Notes: generated from the letters alone by a model not told the origin. A DNA stretch of 53,825 nt from JAKVBH01 sp049800955 (GCF_049800955.1 NZ_JBNAGA010000008.1:1-53825), one strand, 5' to 3'. Shown: positions 24,088 to 33,387, counted from the first letter of the stretch. Made by a program: numbers and translations.

Positions 24088-24113
24088 GCTGCGGCGAAAC
24101 AGGTCGCCGCAGC
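24088..24113 (-). terminator. Intercistronic hairpin between dctP and dctQ
   Basis: GCTGCGGCG (24088-24096) pairs with CGCCGCAGC (24105-24113) in a perfect 9-bp stem with an eight-base loop, 10 bp after the dctP stop on the minus strand. There is no T-run. It probably sets the ratio of receptor to permease, as do the hairpins after the other two binding-protein genes on this plasmid. Confidence 0.65.
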
Positions 24114-24123
24114 CCGCCACACC

Positions 24124-25101
24124 TTAGCTGGCGTTGGCGAGGCCCAACACGGTGTCGATCATGTCCTGACCCCCCTCAACCTCATCGGCGAATTGCTTAT
24201 AGATGGGCTTGGAGGCTTCAACGAAGGCGGCCTTGTCTGCATCGTTAACTGCAACGCCCGCATCCTCGATCACCTTGAGCAGGCTGGCTTCAAGCTCCGC
24301 CGCCTTCTCATAAGTGAAATCCTGTGTTTTCATGGCGCAATCCGCGAAGCCGGCTTTGATCTCATCTGACAGCCCGTCGTATTTCTTCTTGGACATCAGG
24401 ATATACGCCGGAGTGTAGACGTGACCTGTGACCGACAGATACTTCTGAACTTCCTGAAATTTTGCTGACGCAATTTGCGCGTAAGGATTTTCCTGCCCAT
24501 CGATCACGCCTGTCTGCAACGCTGTGAATACGTCCGAGAACGCCATCGGCGTGGGATTTGCGCCGTATTCCTGGAACATCTTCAGACGCCAGACACCATT
24601 GGGTGTGCGCAGCTTGATACCGGCCAGATCTTCTGGCTGATTGATCGGGCGCACGTTGTTCGTGATGTTGCGGAAGCCGTTCTCGGCAAGTCCCACAATG
24701 TGATAGCCATTATCGTTTGCCGCCTGCTGGAACTTGTCCATCATAGCGCCTTGCACGCGACGCATGTGGTCGCGGTCTGCGATGATGTAGGGCATCTCGA
24801 AGATGCCAAACGCATCATCAACCGAGGACATGATCGAGGACGGCAGAGAGAAATCGACCTGGCCCAATTTCAGCTTCTGGAGCAGCTCTTTGTCTTTGCC
24901 CAGCTGTGACGAGCCAAACGTTTGCACTTCGACCTTGTCGCCCATGGCCCCATTCACACAGGCCGCGAAATTGTCGACAGACGCCTCAAAGAGCGAACCC
25001 GGCGCGCCGACGTGCCCGAACTTCATGGTTTCGGCTGCGAATGCGGTTGTCCCTATCGTCAGCGCCGTGGTTGTTGCCAAGATTTTCGTGATTGTTTTCA
25101 T
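24124..25101 (-). CDS. dctP: TRAP transporter solute-binding protein (DctP)
   Basis: 325 residues. Periplasmic receptor. The signal peptide MKTITKILATTTALTIGTTAFA is cut before AETMKFGHVG. Typical DctP blocks are EVQTFGSSQLGKDKELLQKLKLG, the DLAGIKLRTPNGVW segment bearing the arginine that binds the ligand carboxylate, and MAFSDVFTALQTGVIDGQENP. Start: ATG 25101 with GGGAGGA upstream. The ligand is an organic acid; which one cannot be read. It is second in the minus-strand operon, 76 bp after the aminotransferase gene. Confidence 0.95.
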   Translation of the reverse strand: MKTITKILATTTALTIGTTAFAAETMKFGHVGAPGSLFEASVDNFAACVNGAMGDKVEVQTFGSSQLGKDKELLQKLKLGQVDFSLPSSIMSSVDDAFGIFEMPYIIADRDHMRRVQGAMMDKFQQAANDNGYHIVGLAENGFRNITNNVRPINQPEDLAGIKLRTPNGVWRLKMFQEYGANPTPMAFSDVFTALQTGVIDGQENPYAQIASAKFQEVQKYLSVTGHVYTPAYILMSKKKYDGLSDEIKAGFADCAMKTQDFTYEKAAELEASLLKVIEDAGVAVNDADKAAFVEASKPIYKQFADEVEGGQDMIDTVLGLANAS

Positions 25102-25177
25102 GGTCTTCTCCTCCCAGAGACTTCGTTTTTAATGTCTTTGTTATTGCTTTTTGCAGTTTAGACAGTAGGCCAGAGCA

Positions 25178-26335
25178 CTAGCTCAACAAGGCCATGGCGG
25201 TTTGAACACCCCCTTTTTGATGCGGCACGCCTGCCTGTTCCAGGCCCATCTCGACCCCGGCAAGTGTGGCCACCAGCATCAGATCATTGAAATCACCAAG
25301 GTGCCCGATACGGAACACACGGTCCGCGACTTTCGACAAACCATTGCCCAACGAGACGTCATAATGCTCAAGCGTGGTTGCTCTGAAAGCGTCGGCGCTA
25401 TGGCCCTCGGGCATCTTGACTGCCGTCAGCACACCGCTCTCCTGCCCCTGCGTCGCACACAACACGTCGAGACCCCATGTCCTGACGGCGGCGCGTGCGG
25501 CGGCCCCGTGGCGCTGGTGACGGGCAAAGACATTGTCCATGCCCTCTTCATGCAGCATATCAACCGCTTCATTCAGGCCGTAGAGCAGATTGGTGGCCGG
25601 CGTATAAGGAAAGTATCCGGTCTTGTTGGGGCCCAGCATCTCAGCCCAATCCCAATATGATCTTTGCAGCGTTGCCTTTTCATTGGCTGCAAGCGCCTTG
25701 GCGCTAACCGCGTTGAACGAAAGGCCCGGTGGCAACATCAGCCCCTTCTGCGAGCCGGACACCGTAACGTCGACGCCCCATTCGTCATGGCGATAGTCCA
25801 ATGACGCCAAGCCAGAAATCGTATCGACCATGAACAATGCCGGGTGGCCCGCCCGGTCGATCGCTTTGCGCACCTCCGCAATGGGCGAGACAGATCCCGT
25901 TGACGTCTCATTATGGACAACACAGACCGCCTTGATCTCATGGCCTTTGTCTTCTGCGAGATAGGCCTCGATTTTTTCGGGGTCCGCGCCGCCGCGCCAA
26001 TCGCCCTCGATGAACTCAGCGTTCAAACCGAGCTTCTCCGCGAGCTTTTTCCAAAGCGTTGCGAAGTGACCCGTCTCGAACATCAAGACGCGATCACCGG
26101 GCGACAAGGTATTGACCAGCGCTGCTTCCCACGCCCCGGTACCCGACGAAGGATAGATGAACACATGCTCGTCCGTGCGGAAAATGGTTTTCATCCCATC
26201 CAACGCGCGCTTGCCGACCTTGCCGAAATCGGGGCCGCGGTGGTCAATTGTCTGCTGACCAATAGCGCTGAGGATACGGTCTGGGACGGCGCTCGGTCCC
26301 GGGATCTGCAAAAAATGTCGGCCAGCTTTTCTCAT
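25178..26335 (-). CDS. Class V aminotransferase (serine/alanine-glyoxylate aminotransferase-like)
   Basis: 385 residues. PLP-dependent class V enzyme with the PLP lysine in TVSGSQKGLMLPPGL. The opening FLQIPGPSAVPDRIL, TIDHRGPDFGK, YPSSGTGAWEAALVN and HNETSTGSVSPI follow the glyoxylate aminotransferase group, which moves amino groups between serine, alanine or aspartate and glyoxylate. Start ATG 26335 gives the family N-terminus and has GGAGG upstream at a rather long 12-base distance; ATG 26365 would add 10 residues. It leads the minus-strand TRAP operon and faces the FAD/Fe-S hydroxyacid dehydrogenase. A natural reading is that the dehydrogenase makes a 2-oxo acid such as glyoxylate and this enzyme aminates it. 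Confidence 0.88.
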   Translation of the reverse strand: MRKAGRHFLQIPGPSAVPDRILSAIGQQTIDHRGPDFGKVGKRALDGMKTIFRTDEHVFIYPSSGTGAWEAALVNTLSPGDRVLMFETGHFATLWKKLAEKLGLNAEFIEGDWRGGADPEKIEAYLAEDKGHEIKAVCVVHNETSTGSVSPIAEVRKAIDRAGHPALFMVDTISGLASLDYRHDEWGVDVTVSGSQKGLMLPPGLSFNAVSAKALAANEKATLQRSYWDWAEMLGPNKTGYFPYTPATNLLYGLNEAVDMLHEEGMDNVFARHQRHGAAARAAVRTWGLDVLCATQGQESGVLTAVKMPEGHSADAFRATTLEHYDVSLGNGLSKVADRVFRIGHLGDFNDLMLVATLAGVEMGLEQAGVPHQKGGVQTAMALLS

Positions 26336-26420
26336 TTGGGTGGTCTTGCCTCCGAATGAATTCATTTTAGTCCGTCAAGCCAAAGTGGCTGGATCGCTTT
26401 TGGGTTGCTGCAACGTAATT

Positions 26421-26449
26421 TTGAATTCATAATTAAGTCAATCTTAAAT
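26421..26449. promoter_or_regulatory. Divergent promoter and imperfect dyad between the aminotransferase and hydroxyacid dehydrogenase
   Basis: On the plus strand TTGAAT (26421-26426) and TTAAAT (26444-26449) are 17 bp apart. On the minus strand TTGACT (26441-26436) could be a -35. An imperfect dyad spans 26421-26441 (15 of 21 positions symmetric, TTGA at one edge and TCAA at the other), a plausible operator for the GntR/FadR-type regulator encoded downstream. One protein bound here could control both arms. Confidence 0.4.
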
Positions 26450-26480
26450 TGTAGCCCCTTCCAAAGAGACGGACTGAACG

Positions 26481-29378
26481 ATGACGCACTTGTCTGAGAT
26501 TCTGAAGAAACGCGTTGAGGGCGATGTCATGTTCGACACCTTCTCGCGCGGGCGCTACGCGACGGACGCATCGCTCTACCAAATGATGCCGCAAGGCATT
26601 GTCTCGCCCAAATCGGAAAGCGACATCCATGCCGCACTCGATGCTGCGCGCGGCACAGGTGTTCCCTTGCTCGCCAGAGGTGGCGGCACATCGCAATGTG
26701 GTCAAACGGTCAACAACGCGCTCGTCCTTGATAACACCCAGTATTTCAATGATATTTTGGAACTGGATGTCGAAAAAAAACGCTGCGTTGTGCGGCCTGG
26801 TATCGTCCTGGACGAACTCAACCGAGCCTTGAAACCGCATGGCCTCTGGTTCCCGGTGGATGTCTCGACCGCGTCGCGCGCGACCATCGGGGGGATGACC
26901 GGGAACAATTCCTGCGGAGGTAAATCACTGCGCTATGGCATGATGCGGGACAATGTCCTGTCCATTGACGCGATCCTTGCCGATGGTTCTCAACATCATT
27001 TTGGCCCCGTTCAAGACACGTCCAACGCAGAACTTACGGCCCTGACAAACGACCTTTTGGCGCTCGGCGCGCGCGAGGCGGCCGAGATTGACGCACGTTT
27101 CCCGAAGGTGATGCGGCGCGTTGGCGGCTATAACATCGACGCGCTCACCCCCGGCCAAGCGCCCAACAATCTGGCCCATCTCCTCGTGGGGTCTGAAGGC
27201 ACCCTCGCCTACTCTACCGCCATTGAGCTGAAGCTTTGGCCGCTACTGTCCGAGAAGGTTCTGGGCATCTGCCATTTCCCGACCTTCCACCACGCGATGG
27301 ATGCCGCGCAACACCTGGTCAAACTGAAACCGCAAGGCGTTGAGCTCGTGGACGCCACCATGATTGCGCTCGCGCGGGATATCCAGATGTTCCGCAAAAC
27401 GATCGAAGATGTCGTTACAGGAAAACCCGATGCGCTCTTGCTTGTTGAGTTTGCCGAAGAAGACACAAGCACACATGGGGCCAAGCTAGCTCAGCTTGAA
27501 GAGATGATGGGCGATCTGGGCTTTTCGTGGAAGGGCAAAGGATCCAATTGGGGCGGCGTTACGAAAGTGCCCGAGCCTGCCAGACAAGCGCGGATCGCAG
27601 ATCTGCGCAGCTCCGGGCTCAACATCATGATGTCCATGAAGGCCGAAGGCAAACCTGTCTCATTCGTAGAGGATTGCGCGGTCGAGCTCCCTGATCTGGC
27701 AGCCTATACGGCGGGCTTGACCGAGATTTTTGAAAAACACGGCACACGCGGCACGTGGTATGCCCATGCCTCCGTCGGCTGCTTGCATGTCCGGCCTGTC
27801 CTGAACCTGAAACTGGATCAAGACGTCCAGAAAATGCGCGCCATAGCAGAAGAGTGCTTCGATCTCGTGGCGCAATACAAAGGTTCGCACTCCGGCGAGC
27901 ATGGCGATGGGATCGTGCGCTCTGAATTCCATGAAAAGATGTTCGGCCCGCGTATGGTCGCCAATTTTGCAGAGGTGAAACAACGGTTTGACCCGGAAGG
28001 ACTGTTCAATCCAGGCAAAATCGTTGATCCGCCCAAGATGGATGACCGCAGCCTCTTTCGATACAGTGCGGAATACAGTGTCGAAGATTTCAAGACAGCG
28101 CTGGACTGGAGCGGTTGGCCCGGCAACGGCGGCGGATTCCAAGGCGCCGTTGAGATGTGCAACAACAATGGCGCCTGCAGAAAACTCAAAGGTGGCGTCA
28201 TGTGCCCGTCTTTTCGCGTCACGCGGAAGGAACAGGATCTCACACGCGGGCGCGCCAATACTCTGAGGCTGGCAATCTCCGGCCAGCTGGGCCCCGATGC
28301 CATGAGTTCTGATGCCATGGCGGAGACGATGAAACTCTGTGTTTCATGCAAGGGCTGCAAACGCGAATGCCCCACAGGCGTGGACATGGCACGGATGAAA
28401 ATCGAGGTTCAGGCGGCGCGCATCCGCAAGCATGGGCTTTCCTTTCATGATCGGCTGGTGGCCTATCTGCCGCGCTATGCTCCGTTCGTGAGCCGACTGC
28501 CCTGGCTTGCCAACTTACGCAATAGAATGCCCGGCCTTGCAAAACTCACGGAAGGTCTTACGAAATTCACGGCGTCCCGCGATCTGCCTACATGGGCCGC
28601 GCGCCGCTTTAGAGACGATGAGGTAACGCCTGCCGAAAAACCACAGGCCGTACTCTTCGCTGATAGCTTCAACCGGTATTTTGAGCCGGAAAATCTCCGC
28701 GCCGCCAGCAGCATCTTGAACGCGGCCGAGGTACCCTTTGACGTTGCAAGAGCGCCCAAAGGAGAACGGCCGCTGTGCTGCGGGCGTACGTTTCTGTCTG
28801 TTGGTTTGATCGACGAAGCAAAGCAGGAAGCAGAACGCCTGGTCGCGGCCTTGTTGCCCTATGCCCGGGAGGGCATTCCGATCATCGGGCTCGAACCAAG
28901 CTGTTTGCTGACATTACGCGATGAAATCCCGGCGCTGCTACCCGGCGAAGATACCCAAATCCTGGCAGAGCATGCGCGTATGCTGGAAGAATACATCGCC
29001 GATCAGGCGGACAATCCAGACTTCACCCTGCCTTTGAGTTCCCCGGCCCCAAAGGTGCTATTGCATGGCCATTGCCACCAGAAAGCCATGGGGGTCATGT
29101 CGAGCATCGAGACCACCCTCGCAATGCTTCCGGATACAGAGATCGAAACCGTCGAAACGAGCTGCTGCGGGATGGCTGGCGCATTTGGCTATGGCTCAGA
29201 GACTCACGACATCTCCCGCAAAATGGCCGAACTTGATCTTGCACCGGCAGTGCGGAATGCTGATGTAGAGACATTGATCGTGGCCGACGGAACCTCTTGC
29301 CGCCACCAGGTCGCTGATACAACCGGGCGTAAACCGATCCATGTTGCCCGCCTACTGGAAATGGCCCTATCAAAGTGA
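26481..29378 (+). CDS. Fused FAD-linked oxidase and Fe-S protein (2-hydroxyacid dehydrogenase, GlcD/GlcF-like)
   Basis: 965 residues. The N-terminal half (about 20-500) is an FAD_binding_4/FAD-oxidase C domain: PLLARGGGTSQCGQ and ATIGGMTGNNSCGGKSLRYG bind FAD. The C-terminal half has Fe-S segments (CNNNGACRKLKGGVMCP and CVSCKGCKRECPTG) and cysteine-rich CCG domains (LCCGRTFLSVG, HGHCHQKAMG, ETSCCGMAGAFGYG). This is the plan of YdiJ-like and D-2-hydroxyglutarate/D-lactate dehydrogenases, in effect glycolate oxidase GlcD and GlcF in one chain. It oxidises a 2-hydroxy acid and passes electrons to the respiratory chain at the membrane. It has its own divergent promoter, and the GntR regulator gene follows 13 bp downstream. 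Confidence 0.92.
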   Translation: MTHLSEILKKRVEGDVMFDTFSRGRYATDASLYQMMPQGIVSPKSESDIHAALDAARGTGVPLLARGGGTSQCGQTVNNALVLDNTQYFNDILELDVEKKRCVVRPGIVLDELNRALKPHGLWFPVDVSTASRATIGGMTGNNSCGGKSLRYGMMRDNVLSIDAILADGSQHHFGPVQDTSNAELTALTNDLLALGAREAAEIDARFPKVMRRVGGYNIDALTPGQAPNNLAHLLVGSEGTLAYSTAIELKLWPLLSEKVLGICHFPTFHHAMDAAQHLVKLKPQGVELVDATMIALARDIQMFRKTIEDVVTGKPDALLLVEFAEEDTSTHGAKLAQLEEMMGDLGFSWKGKGSNWGGVTKVPEPARQARIADLRSSGLNIMMSMKAEGKPVSFVEDCAVELPDLAAYTAGLTEIFEKHGTRGTWYAHASVGCLHVRPVLNLKLDQDVQKMRAIAEECFDLVAQYKGSHSGEHGDGIVRSEFHEKMFGPRMVANFAEVKQRFDPEGLFNPGKIVDPPKMDDRSLFRYSAEYSVEDFKTALDWSGWPGNGGGFQGAVEMCNNNGACRKLKGGVMCPSFRVTRKEQDLTRGRANTLRLAISGQLGPDAMSSDAMAETMKLCVSCKGCKRECPTGVDMARMKIEVQAARIRKHGLSFHDRLVAYLPRYAPFVSRLPWLANLRNRMPGLAKLTEGLTKFTASRDLPTWAARRFRDDEVTPAEKPQAVLFADSFNRYFEPENLRAASSILNAAEVPFDVARAPKGERPLCCGRTFLSVGLIDEAKQEAERLVAALLPYAREGIPIIGLEPSCLLTLRDEIPALLPGEDTQILAEHARMLEEYIADQADNPDFTLPLSSPAPKVLLHGHCHQKAMGVMSSIETTLAMLPDTEIETVETSCCGMAGAFGYGSETHDISRKMAELDLAPAVRNADVETLIVADGTSCRHQVADTTGRKPIHVARLLEMALSK

Positions 29379-29391
29379 GGTGATCCTAGCC

Positions 29392-30096
29392 ATGTCACAA
29401 GCACTTCAAGCCAATACGATTGCGCGGCAATCCTTGCACCATGAACTGGTCGAGCGGTTGCAGACCCTGATCATCAATTCCGAGCTCGCCCCCGGTAGCA
29501 AGGTGCCTGAAAAGCTCCTCTGCGATCAGTTTGGAGTCTCTCGGACGCCATTGCGGGAGGCGCTCAAGGTCTTGGCCTCTTACGGTCTTGTGCGACTGGA
29601 ACCCAACCGGGGCGCATGGGTCACGCAGGTGACCGAAGAAGAGGTTGAGGAAGTCTTCCCTGTTTTGGGCGCCTTGGAAGCGCTGTCCGGCAAGCTTGCC
29701 TGTCGGCATATAACCGATGAAGAAATCGCCAATATCCGGACACTCCACCAACAGATGCTCGAAAGCTATGAGAACCGCGATCTCGACGCCTATTTCAGCA
29801 TCAACCAGAAGATTCACCTCGCGATCCTCGAAGCCGCACGCAACCAAACGCTGACCACGTCATCTCGCGCATTGTCGCTCCGGATGCAAAGGGCCCGCTA
29901 CCTGGCCAACATGACTGAGGGACGTTGGTACGACGCGGTGCAGGAACATGAACAGATCCTGCAATTCATCGAAGCGCGCGATGGGCCAAAGCTTGCGGCG
30001 ATCCTCTCCAAACACATGGATCAAAAGCGCGTGTCCGTCATCCGCTATCTACAGGAAAACAGCTCCGAGACGTCACCCGCTACATTGTGTAATTGA
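29392..30096 (+). CDS. GntR family transcriptional regulator, FadR/FCD type
   Basis: 234 residues. N-terminal winged helix-turn-helix (KLLCDQFGVSRTPLREALKVLASYGLV) with the classic GntR wing LEPNRGAWV, then an all-helical FCD ligand domain whose histidines in KIHLAILEAARN, QEHEQIL and SKHMDQK are spaced like the metal-binding set of this class. Effectors are usually organic acids. Start: ATG 29392 with GAGGTGA eight bases upstream. It is co-transcribed with the FAD/Fe-S dehydrogenase and is the obvious candidate to control the divergent TRAP operon. Its last 17 bases overlap the end of the convergent SDR gene. Confidence 0.93.
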   Translation: MSQALQANTIARQSLHHELVERLQTLIINSELAPGSKVPEKLLCDQFGVSRTPLREALKVLASYGLVRLEPNRGAWVTQVTEEEVEEVFPVLGALEALSGKLACRHITDEEIANIRTLHQQMLESYENRDLDAYFSINQKIHLAILEAARNQTLTTSSRALSLRMQRARYLANMTEGRWYDAVQEHEQILQFIEARDGPKLAAILSKHMDQKRVSVIRYLQENSSETSPATLCN

Positions 30097-30823
30097 GCCC
30101 GAGCCGTCCGCCATCGACATAAATGGTTTCCCCCGTGATGTAGCTGGCCTTGTCAGAACATAGAAACGCAACGACATTGGCGATTTCAGTGGCTGTTCCG
30201 GCGCGGCCAAGTGGCGTGCGCGCCATGGCTGTCTTCATGGCGTCCGGGTTGGAATTCACACCTGCCATCATCTCGGTATCGATAGAGCCCGGGCCAACTG
30301 CATTCACACGAACACCTTTGCGCGCCAAGGCCAGCGCAGCAACTTTCGTTATCTGCATGACCCCCCCTTTGGACGCGCAATAGGCCGGGATCGTTGGTAT
30401 CGCAAGTTGCGCATTGATCGACGACATATTCACAATCGCACCTGGCAATTCTCTGGCAACCAGCGTTTGCGCCGCGCGCTGGGTCGCGATGAAGACCCCG
30501 CGCAAATTCACCGCCATTACCTTGTCAAACGTCTCAAGATCGTAGCTCAGGAAATCGCCGGGCATCGCCACGCCCGCGTTGTTCACGAGGGCCTGAACCG
30601 GACCGTGCTCACGCTCAATTGTCTCAAAAAGGGAGAGTATAGCGCTCGCGTCAGAGAAATCGCATTGATACCCTGCCCCCCCCAACGCTTGGGCCGTCTC
30701 AACAACGGCTGGCTTCACATCAGCCAAAATGACCTTGTAGCCATCCTCTGCCAACGCTTTGGCGCAGGCCGCACCGATCCCTTGCGCGGCGCCACTGATC
30801 AATGCGATTCCATTCTCCGGCAT
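30080..30823 (-). CDS. Short-chain dehydrogenase/reductase
   Basis: 247 residues. Classical SDR: cofactor motif SGAAQGIGAACAKAL, NNAGVAMPG, catalytic serine in VNMSSINAQ and YCASKGG. The Asp in VILADVKP after the second strand favours NAD(H) over NADP(H). The C-terminal block GETIYVDGGRLGLNY is normal. The substrate is unknown; the neighbourhood suggests a hydroxy acid or its derivative. It is convergent with the GntR gene, with a 17-bp overlap, and divergent from the rhodanese gene. Confidence 0.88.
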   Translation of the reverse strand: MPENGIALISGAAQGIGAACAKALAEDGYKVILADVKPAVVETAQALGGAGYQCDFSDASAILSLFETIEREHGPVQALVNNAGVAMPGDFLSYDLETFDKVMAVNLRGVFIATQRAAQTLVARELPGAIVNMSSINAQLAIPTIPAYCASKGGVMQITKVAALALARKGVRVNAVGPGSIDTEMMAGVNSNPDAMKTAMARTPLGRAGTATEIANVVAFLCSDKASYITGETIYVDGGRLGLNYTM

Positions 30824-30965
30824 TGGCTCATCCTTCCCCGTAAACCTTTAAACCACTCAAGCCTGCCCATCGACGCGCGGCAACCCCTTTTAGATGACCC
30901 CGCATTTGCATCTGGCATTTTCGCATGCGAGCTTTCCCCGACATCAAGACGAAGGAGAGCCCGTT

Positions 30966-31364
30966 TTGGCACAACTCAAGATGACATCCGCGCAGATGGT
31001 GGCAGCGGCGCGCGCGCGCATTGAGGAGGTTGAAACAACTGATTTGATCGCCCAGCTCGACAATCCTGACCTCGTTATCGTCGACATTCGAGACATCCGC
31101 GAGCGTCAGCGCACGGGCGCCATTCCCGGCTCCGTCCATGCGCCTCGCGGCATGATCGAGTTCTGGGTCGATCCAGAAAGCCCCTACTTCAAGGACGTCT
31201 TTGCACAAGGCGAAAAACGGTTTGTCTTTCACTGTGCCTCTGGTTGGCGCTCGGCTTTGACAGTGGCCACTTTGCAAGACATGGGCTTTGCCGCAGCCCA
31301 CCTGCGCGAAGGCTTTTCAACTTGGGAAGCGCAAGGTGGCCCTGTGGAGCAGATTGGATCGTAG
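30966..31364 (+). CDS. Rhodanese-like sulfurtransferase
   Basis: 132 residues, a single rhodanese domain. LVIVDIRDIRERQRTGAIPGSVHAPRGMIEFW is the usual N-terminal half and the active-site loop is FHCASGWRSALT with the catalytic cysteine. It would transfer sulfane sulfur in the cytoplasm. The only start with a good ribosome-binding site (AAGGAG, seven bases away) is TTG 30966; an in-frame ATG at 30894 has none, and ATG 30981 lies inside the conserved helix. The next gene, an ApbE-like protein, begins 60 bp downstream. Confidence 0.87.
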   Translation: MAQLKMTSAQMVAAARARIEEVETTDLIAQLDNPDLVIVDIRDIRERQRTGAIPGSVHAPRGMIEFWVDPESPYFKDVFAQGEKRFVFHCASGWRSALTVATLQDMGFAAAHLREGFSTWEAQGGPVEQIGS

Positions 31365-31423
31365 AGGCCTCTGCCCAATGGTCGTAATGGTTTTGATGAT
31401 CAATCCAGCCTAGCCTGTTCAGT

Positions 31424-32320
31424 ATGACGCCCCCTGCCCTTTCACGTCGTCGCTTTTTGCAAATAAGTGCCGCAGCTTCCTTGATGAGCGCGCCTGGACC
31501 ATGTTTGGCCGCCGCGCGCTGGGACGGTATCGCTCTTGGAGCGCAAGCCAGCATCACACTCACCGGCATATCCCCAACCGAGGCCGCGGCGATCCTCTCA
31601 ACGGTAGAGCGCGAGATCACAAGGCTCGAGGGCATTTTCAGTCTCTATTCCGCACAATCAGAGCTTTCGCGGCTGAACAAGACAGGTCATTTGTCCCAGC
31701 CTTCGAGAGAGCTGCTCGACGTCTTGTGTCTGTCCCGTGACGTATGGTCCGCATCTTTTGGTGTCTTTGATCCAAGCATTCAAACAATCTGGCCTTCGCC
31801 CGCGCAGCGGGTATCCGACGCCAACATGGGATTTCAAAACGTGGCGCTAGACTCGCAAGGCATCACGATCAAACGCGCCGGAATAGCGCTGACGCTCAAC
31901 GGTATCGCGCAGGGGTTCGTTACTGATCGTATAACCGTGCTTTTGGAACGAGCAGGGTTTCGCGATATTCTTGTTTCGGCGGGTGAAACACGGGCTTTGG
32001 GTAATCGCCCCAGCGGAGGGCCCTGGCGATTGGGCATTAGCGACCCACAGGGCCAAATACACGAGACTGTCCGGCTCAAAAATGCCGCGCTGGCGACTTC
32101 GTCTCCCTGGGCGACCCGGCGCATCGATGGATCCGCACATGTCATTGACCCGCGCAATGACGTTACGCGCCCAACTTGTACAACCGTCACCATTCAACAT
32201 GACGAAGCGGCCGTCGCCGATGCGCTGTCTACCGCCGCCTGCCTTCTCTCGGTGGAGCAAACCAACGATATGCTCGCCCAGTTCCCCGGCGCCAAAGAGA
32301 TCTTCCGCCTTCCAGTTTAG
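31424..32320 (+). CDS. ApbE-like FAD:protein FMN transferase, Tat-exported
   Basis: 298 residues. The N-terminus SRRRFLQISAAASLM is a twin-arginine signal. The rest follows ApbE: LEGIFSLYSAQSELSRLN, FDPSIQTIW, LNGIAQGFVTDRI and AHVIDPRNDVTRP. ApbE attaches FMN to a threonine of periplasmic flavoproteins. Some key positions vary (GIAQG for the usual GIAKG; ATSSPW where SGDY-type sequence is common), so activity may be altered. No FMN-binding target protein is seen nearby. Together with the Tat dioxygenase-like protein and the ferric-reductase-like protein across the join it adds to a periplasmic redox theme. Confidence 0.85.
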   Translation: MTPPALSRRRFLQISAAASLMSAPGPCLAAARWDGIALGAQASITLTGISPTEAAAILSTVEREITRLEGIFSLYSAQSELSRLNKTGHLSQPSRELLDVLCLSRDVWSASFGVFDPSIQTIWPSPAQRVSDANMGFQNVALDSQGITIKRAGIALTLNGIAQGFVTDRITVLLERAGFRDILVSAGETRALGNRPSGGPWRLGISDPQGQIHETVRLKNAALATSSPWATRRIDGSAHVIDPRNDVTRPTCTTVTIQHDEAAVADALSTAACLLSVEQTNDMLAQFPGAKEIFRLPV

Positions 32321-32348
32321 TCTGTTTCACGCAGTATTAGTGACGAAC

Positions 32349-33353
32349 TTAAAGTGGATTGCGCGCTGCAAACGTCTTGAAAAATGCAAGATAGGCCTGG
32401 TCAGGATCCTTTGCCGGCTCCTTTCCAGACGCCCAGCTGCGCCATTCGTTTTCGATGTAATAAATGTCATAGCCTGGAAACCTCAGGCGCGCTGTCTCAT
32501 AGGTTTGCGGCAAAAGCGCGGGCCCCTTGGTTTGATACATCACGGGACGGGGGTCATCTGGGCCCTGCTCATCCATGCGGGCCTTGCGGCCTACTTTCGA
32601 GAACTGCAGTTCGCGCGCGGCCGCATTGCTCTTCTCGCTGTCCTTCCGCCACCATCTCAGTTCAACATGGGTCACCCTGCGCCCGGTCTTTATTGGCGCA
32701 ATTTCCACGATGTAGTCACTCAGCGCGTTCACTTCAGTGACCGCAGGCTCGATCGCGCGCAGCTTCAGGTTAGACCACGATGTCAACTTGCCCTTGGGAA
32801 CACCGAGAATACCCCTGAGTTCTTCGAGCGAAAAACGTTCATTGGACCGCCACTTCAGGTTGCCCCGCTTTTGCACCATCTCATACAAGGTCAGCGCATA
32901 TTTGGAGCTCAGCGCAAACATGACTTCCCGCTGCAACCGCGCGAAGACTGTAGAGTTTTTGATGATTTTTCGCAGGCGCGCGGGGATTTCGTATTCAAAG
33001 AGACCGTCTCTACGCTCTGCTTCGACGTTGCCACCAAGCAGCTGAACACGTTCAACCGCAGGTTCACCATCTTTCATGACCTGTACGCGTACAATCGCGG
33101 ACATGAGGCGCTCGATACTGTCCCCAACACGATCGTTAGAATTGTGTGACCCGCGCAACTCACTTTTGTGAATAACGTGGGAGACAGGCTTCTCGATGGC
33201 ATCCCACGCGTTTTCAAGCAGCTGGTTATAGATCCGGCGATCCGCCAGCGTCAGTGGCGTCACCTCCACAAGATCCACCAGCTCGCCAGGCTTCACGAGA
33301 CTCTCGGCGTTTGGCCGAGCATCGATTGTGCGATATGGTGGCTGTGGGGGCAT
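32349..33353 (-). CDS. Plasmid replication initiator (Rep_3/RepB-type)
   Basis: 334 residues. Predicted to bind the iterons of the adjacent origin and open it for replication. The pattern LTLADRRIYNQLLENAW, then FALSSKYALTLYEMVQKRG, FSLEELRGILGVPKGKL and TGRRVTHVELRWW is the two-winged-helix plan of Rep_3-superfamily initiators. The C-terminal 90 residues extend beyond this core. Start: ATG 33353. An inverted repeat GTTATC/GATAAC lies 35 bp upstream, and 22-bp iterons further on, as expected for an autoregulated initiator. The gene is divergent from parA. Confidence 0.85.
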   Translation of the reverse strand: MPPQPPYRTIDARPNAESLVKPGELVDLVEVTPLTLADRRIYNQLLENAWDAIEKPVSHVIHKSELRGSHNSNDRVGDSIERLMSAIVRVQVMKDGEPAVERVQLLGGNVEAERRDGLFEYEIPARLRKIIKNSTVFARLQREVMFALSSKYALTLYEMVQKRGNLKWRSNERFSLEELRGILGVPKGKLTSWSNLKLRAIEPAVTEVNALSDYIVEIAPIKTGRRVTHVELRWWRKDSEKSNAAARELQFSKVGRKARMDEQGPDDPRPVMYQTKGPALLPQTYETARLRFPGYDIYYIENEWRSWASGKEPAKDPDQAYLAFFKTFAARNPL

Positions 33354-33387
33354 GCTCTGCCTACGCGCTTGGCTTACTTATGTTTTC

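Noticed and set aside
25178..26335. Aminotransferase as BhcA of the beta-hydroxyaspartate cycle
   Set aside because: The related family is right, but no bhcB, bhcC or bhcD gene is adjacent or elsewhere on the plasmid.
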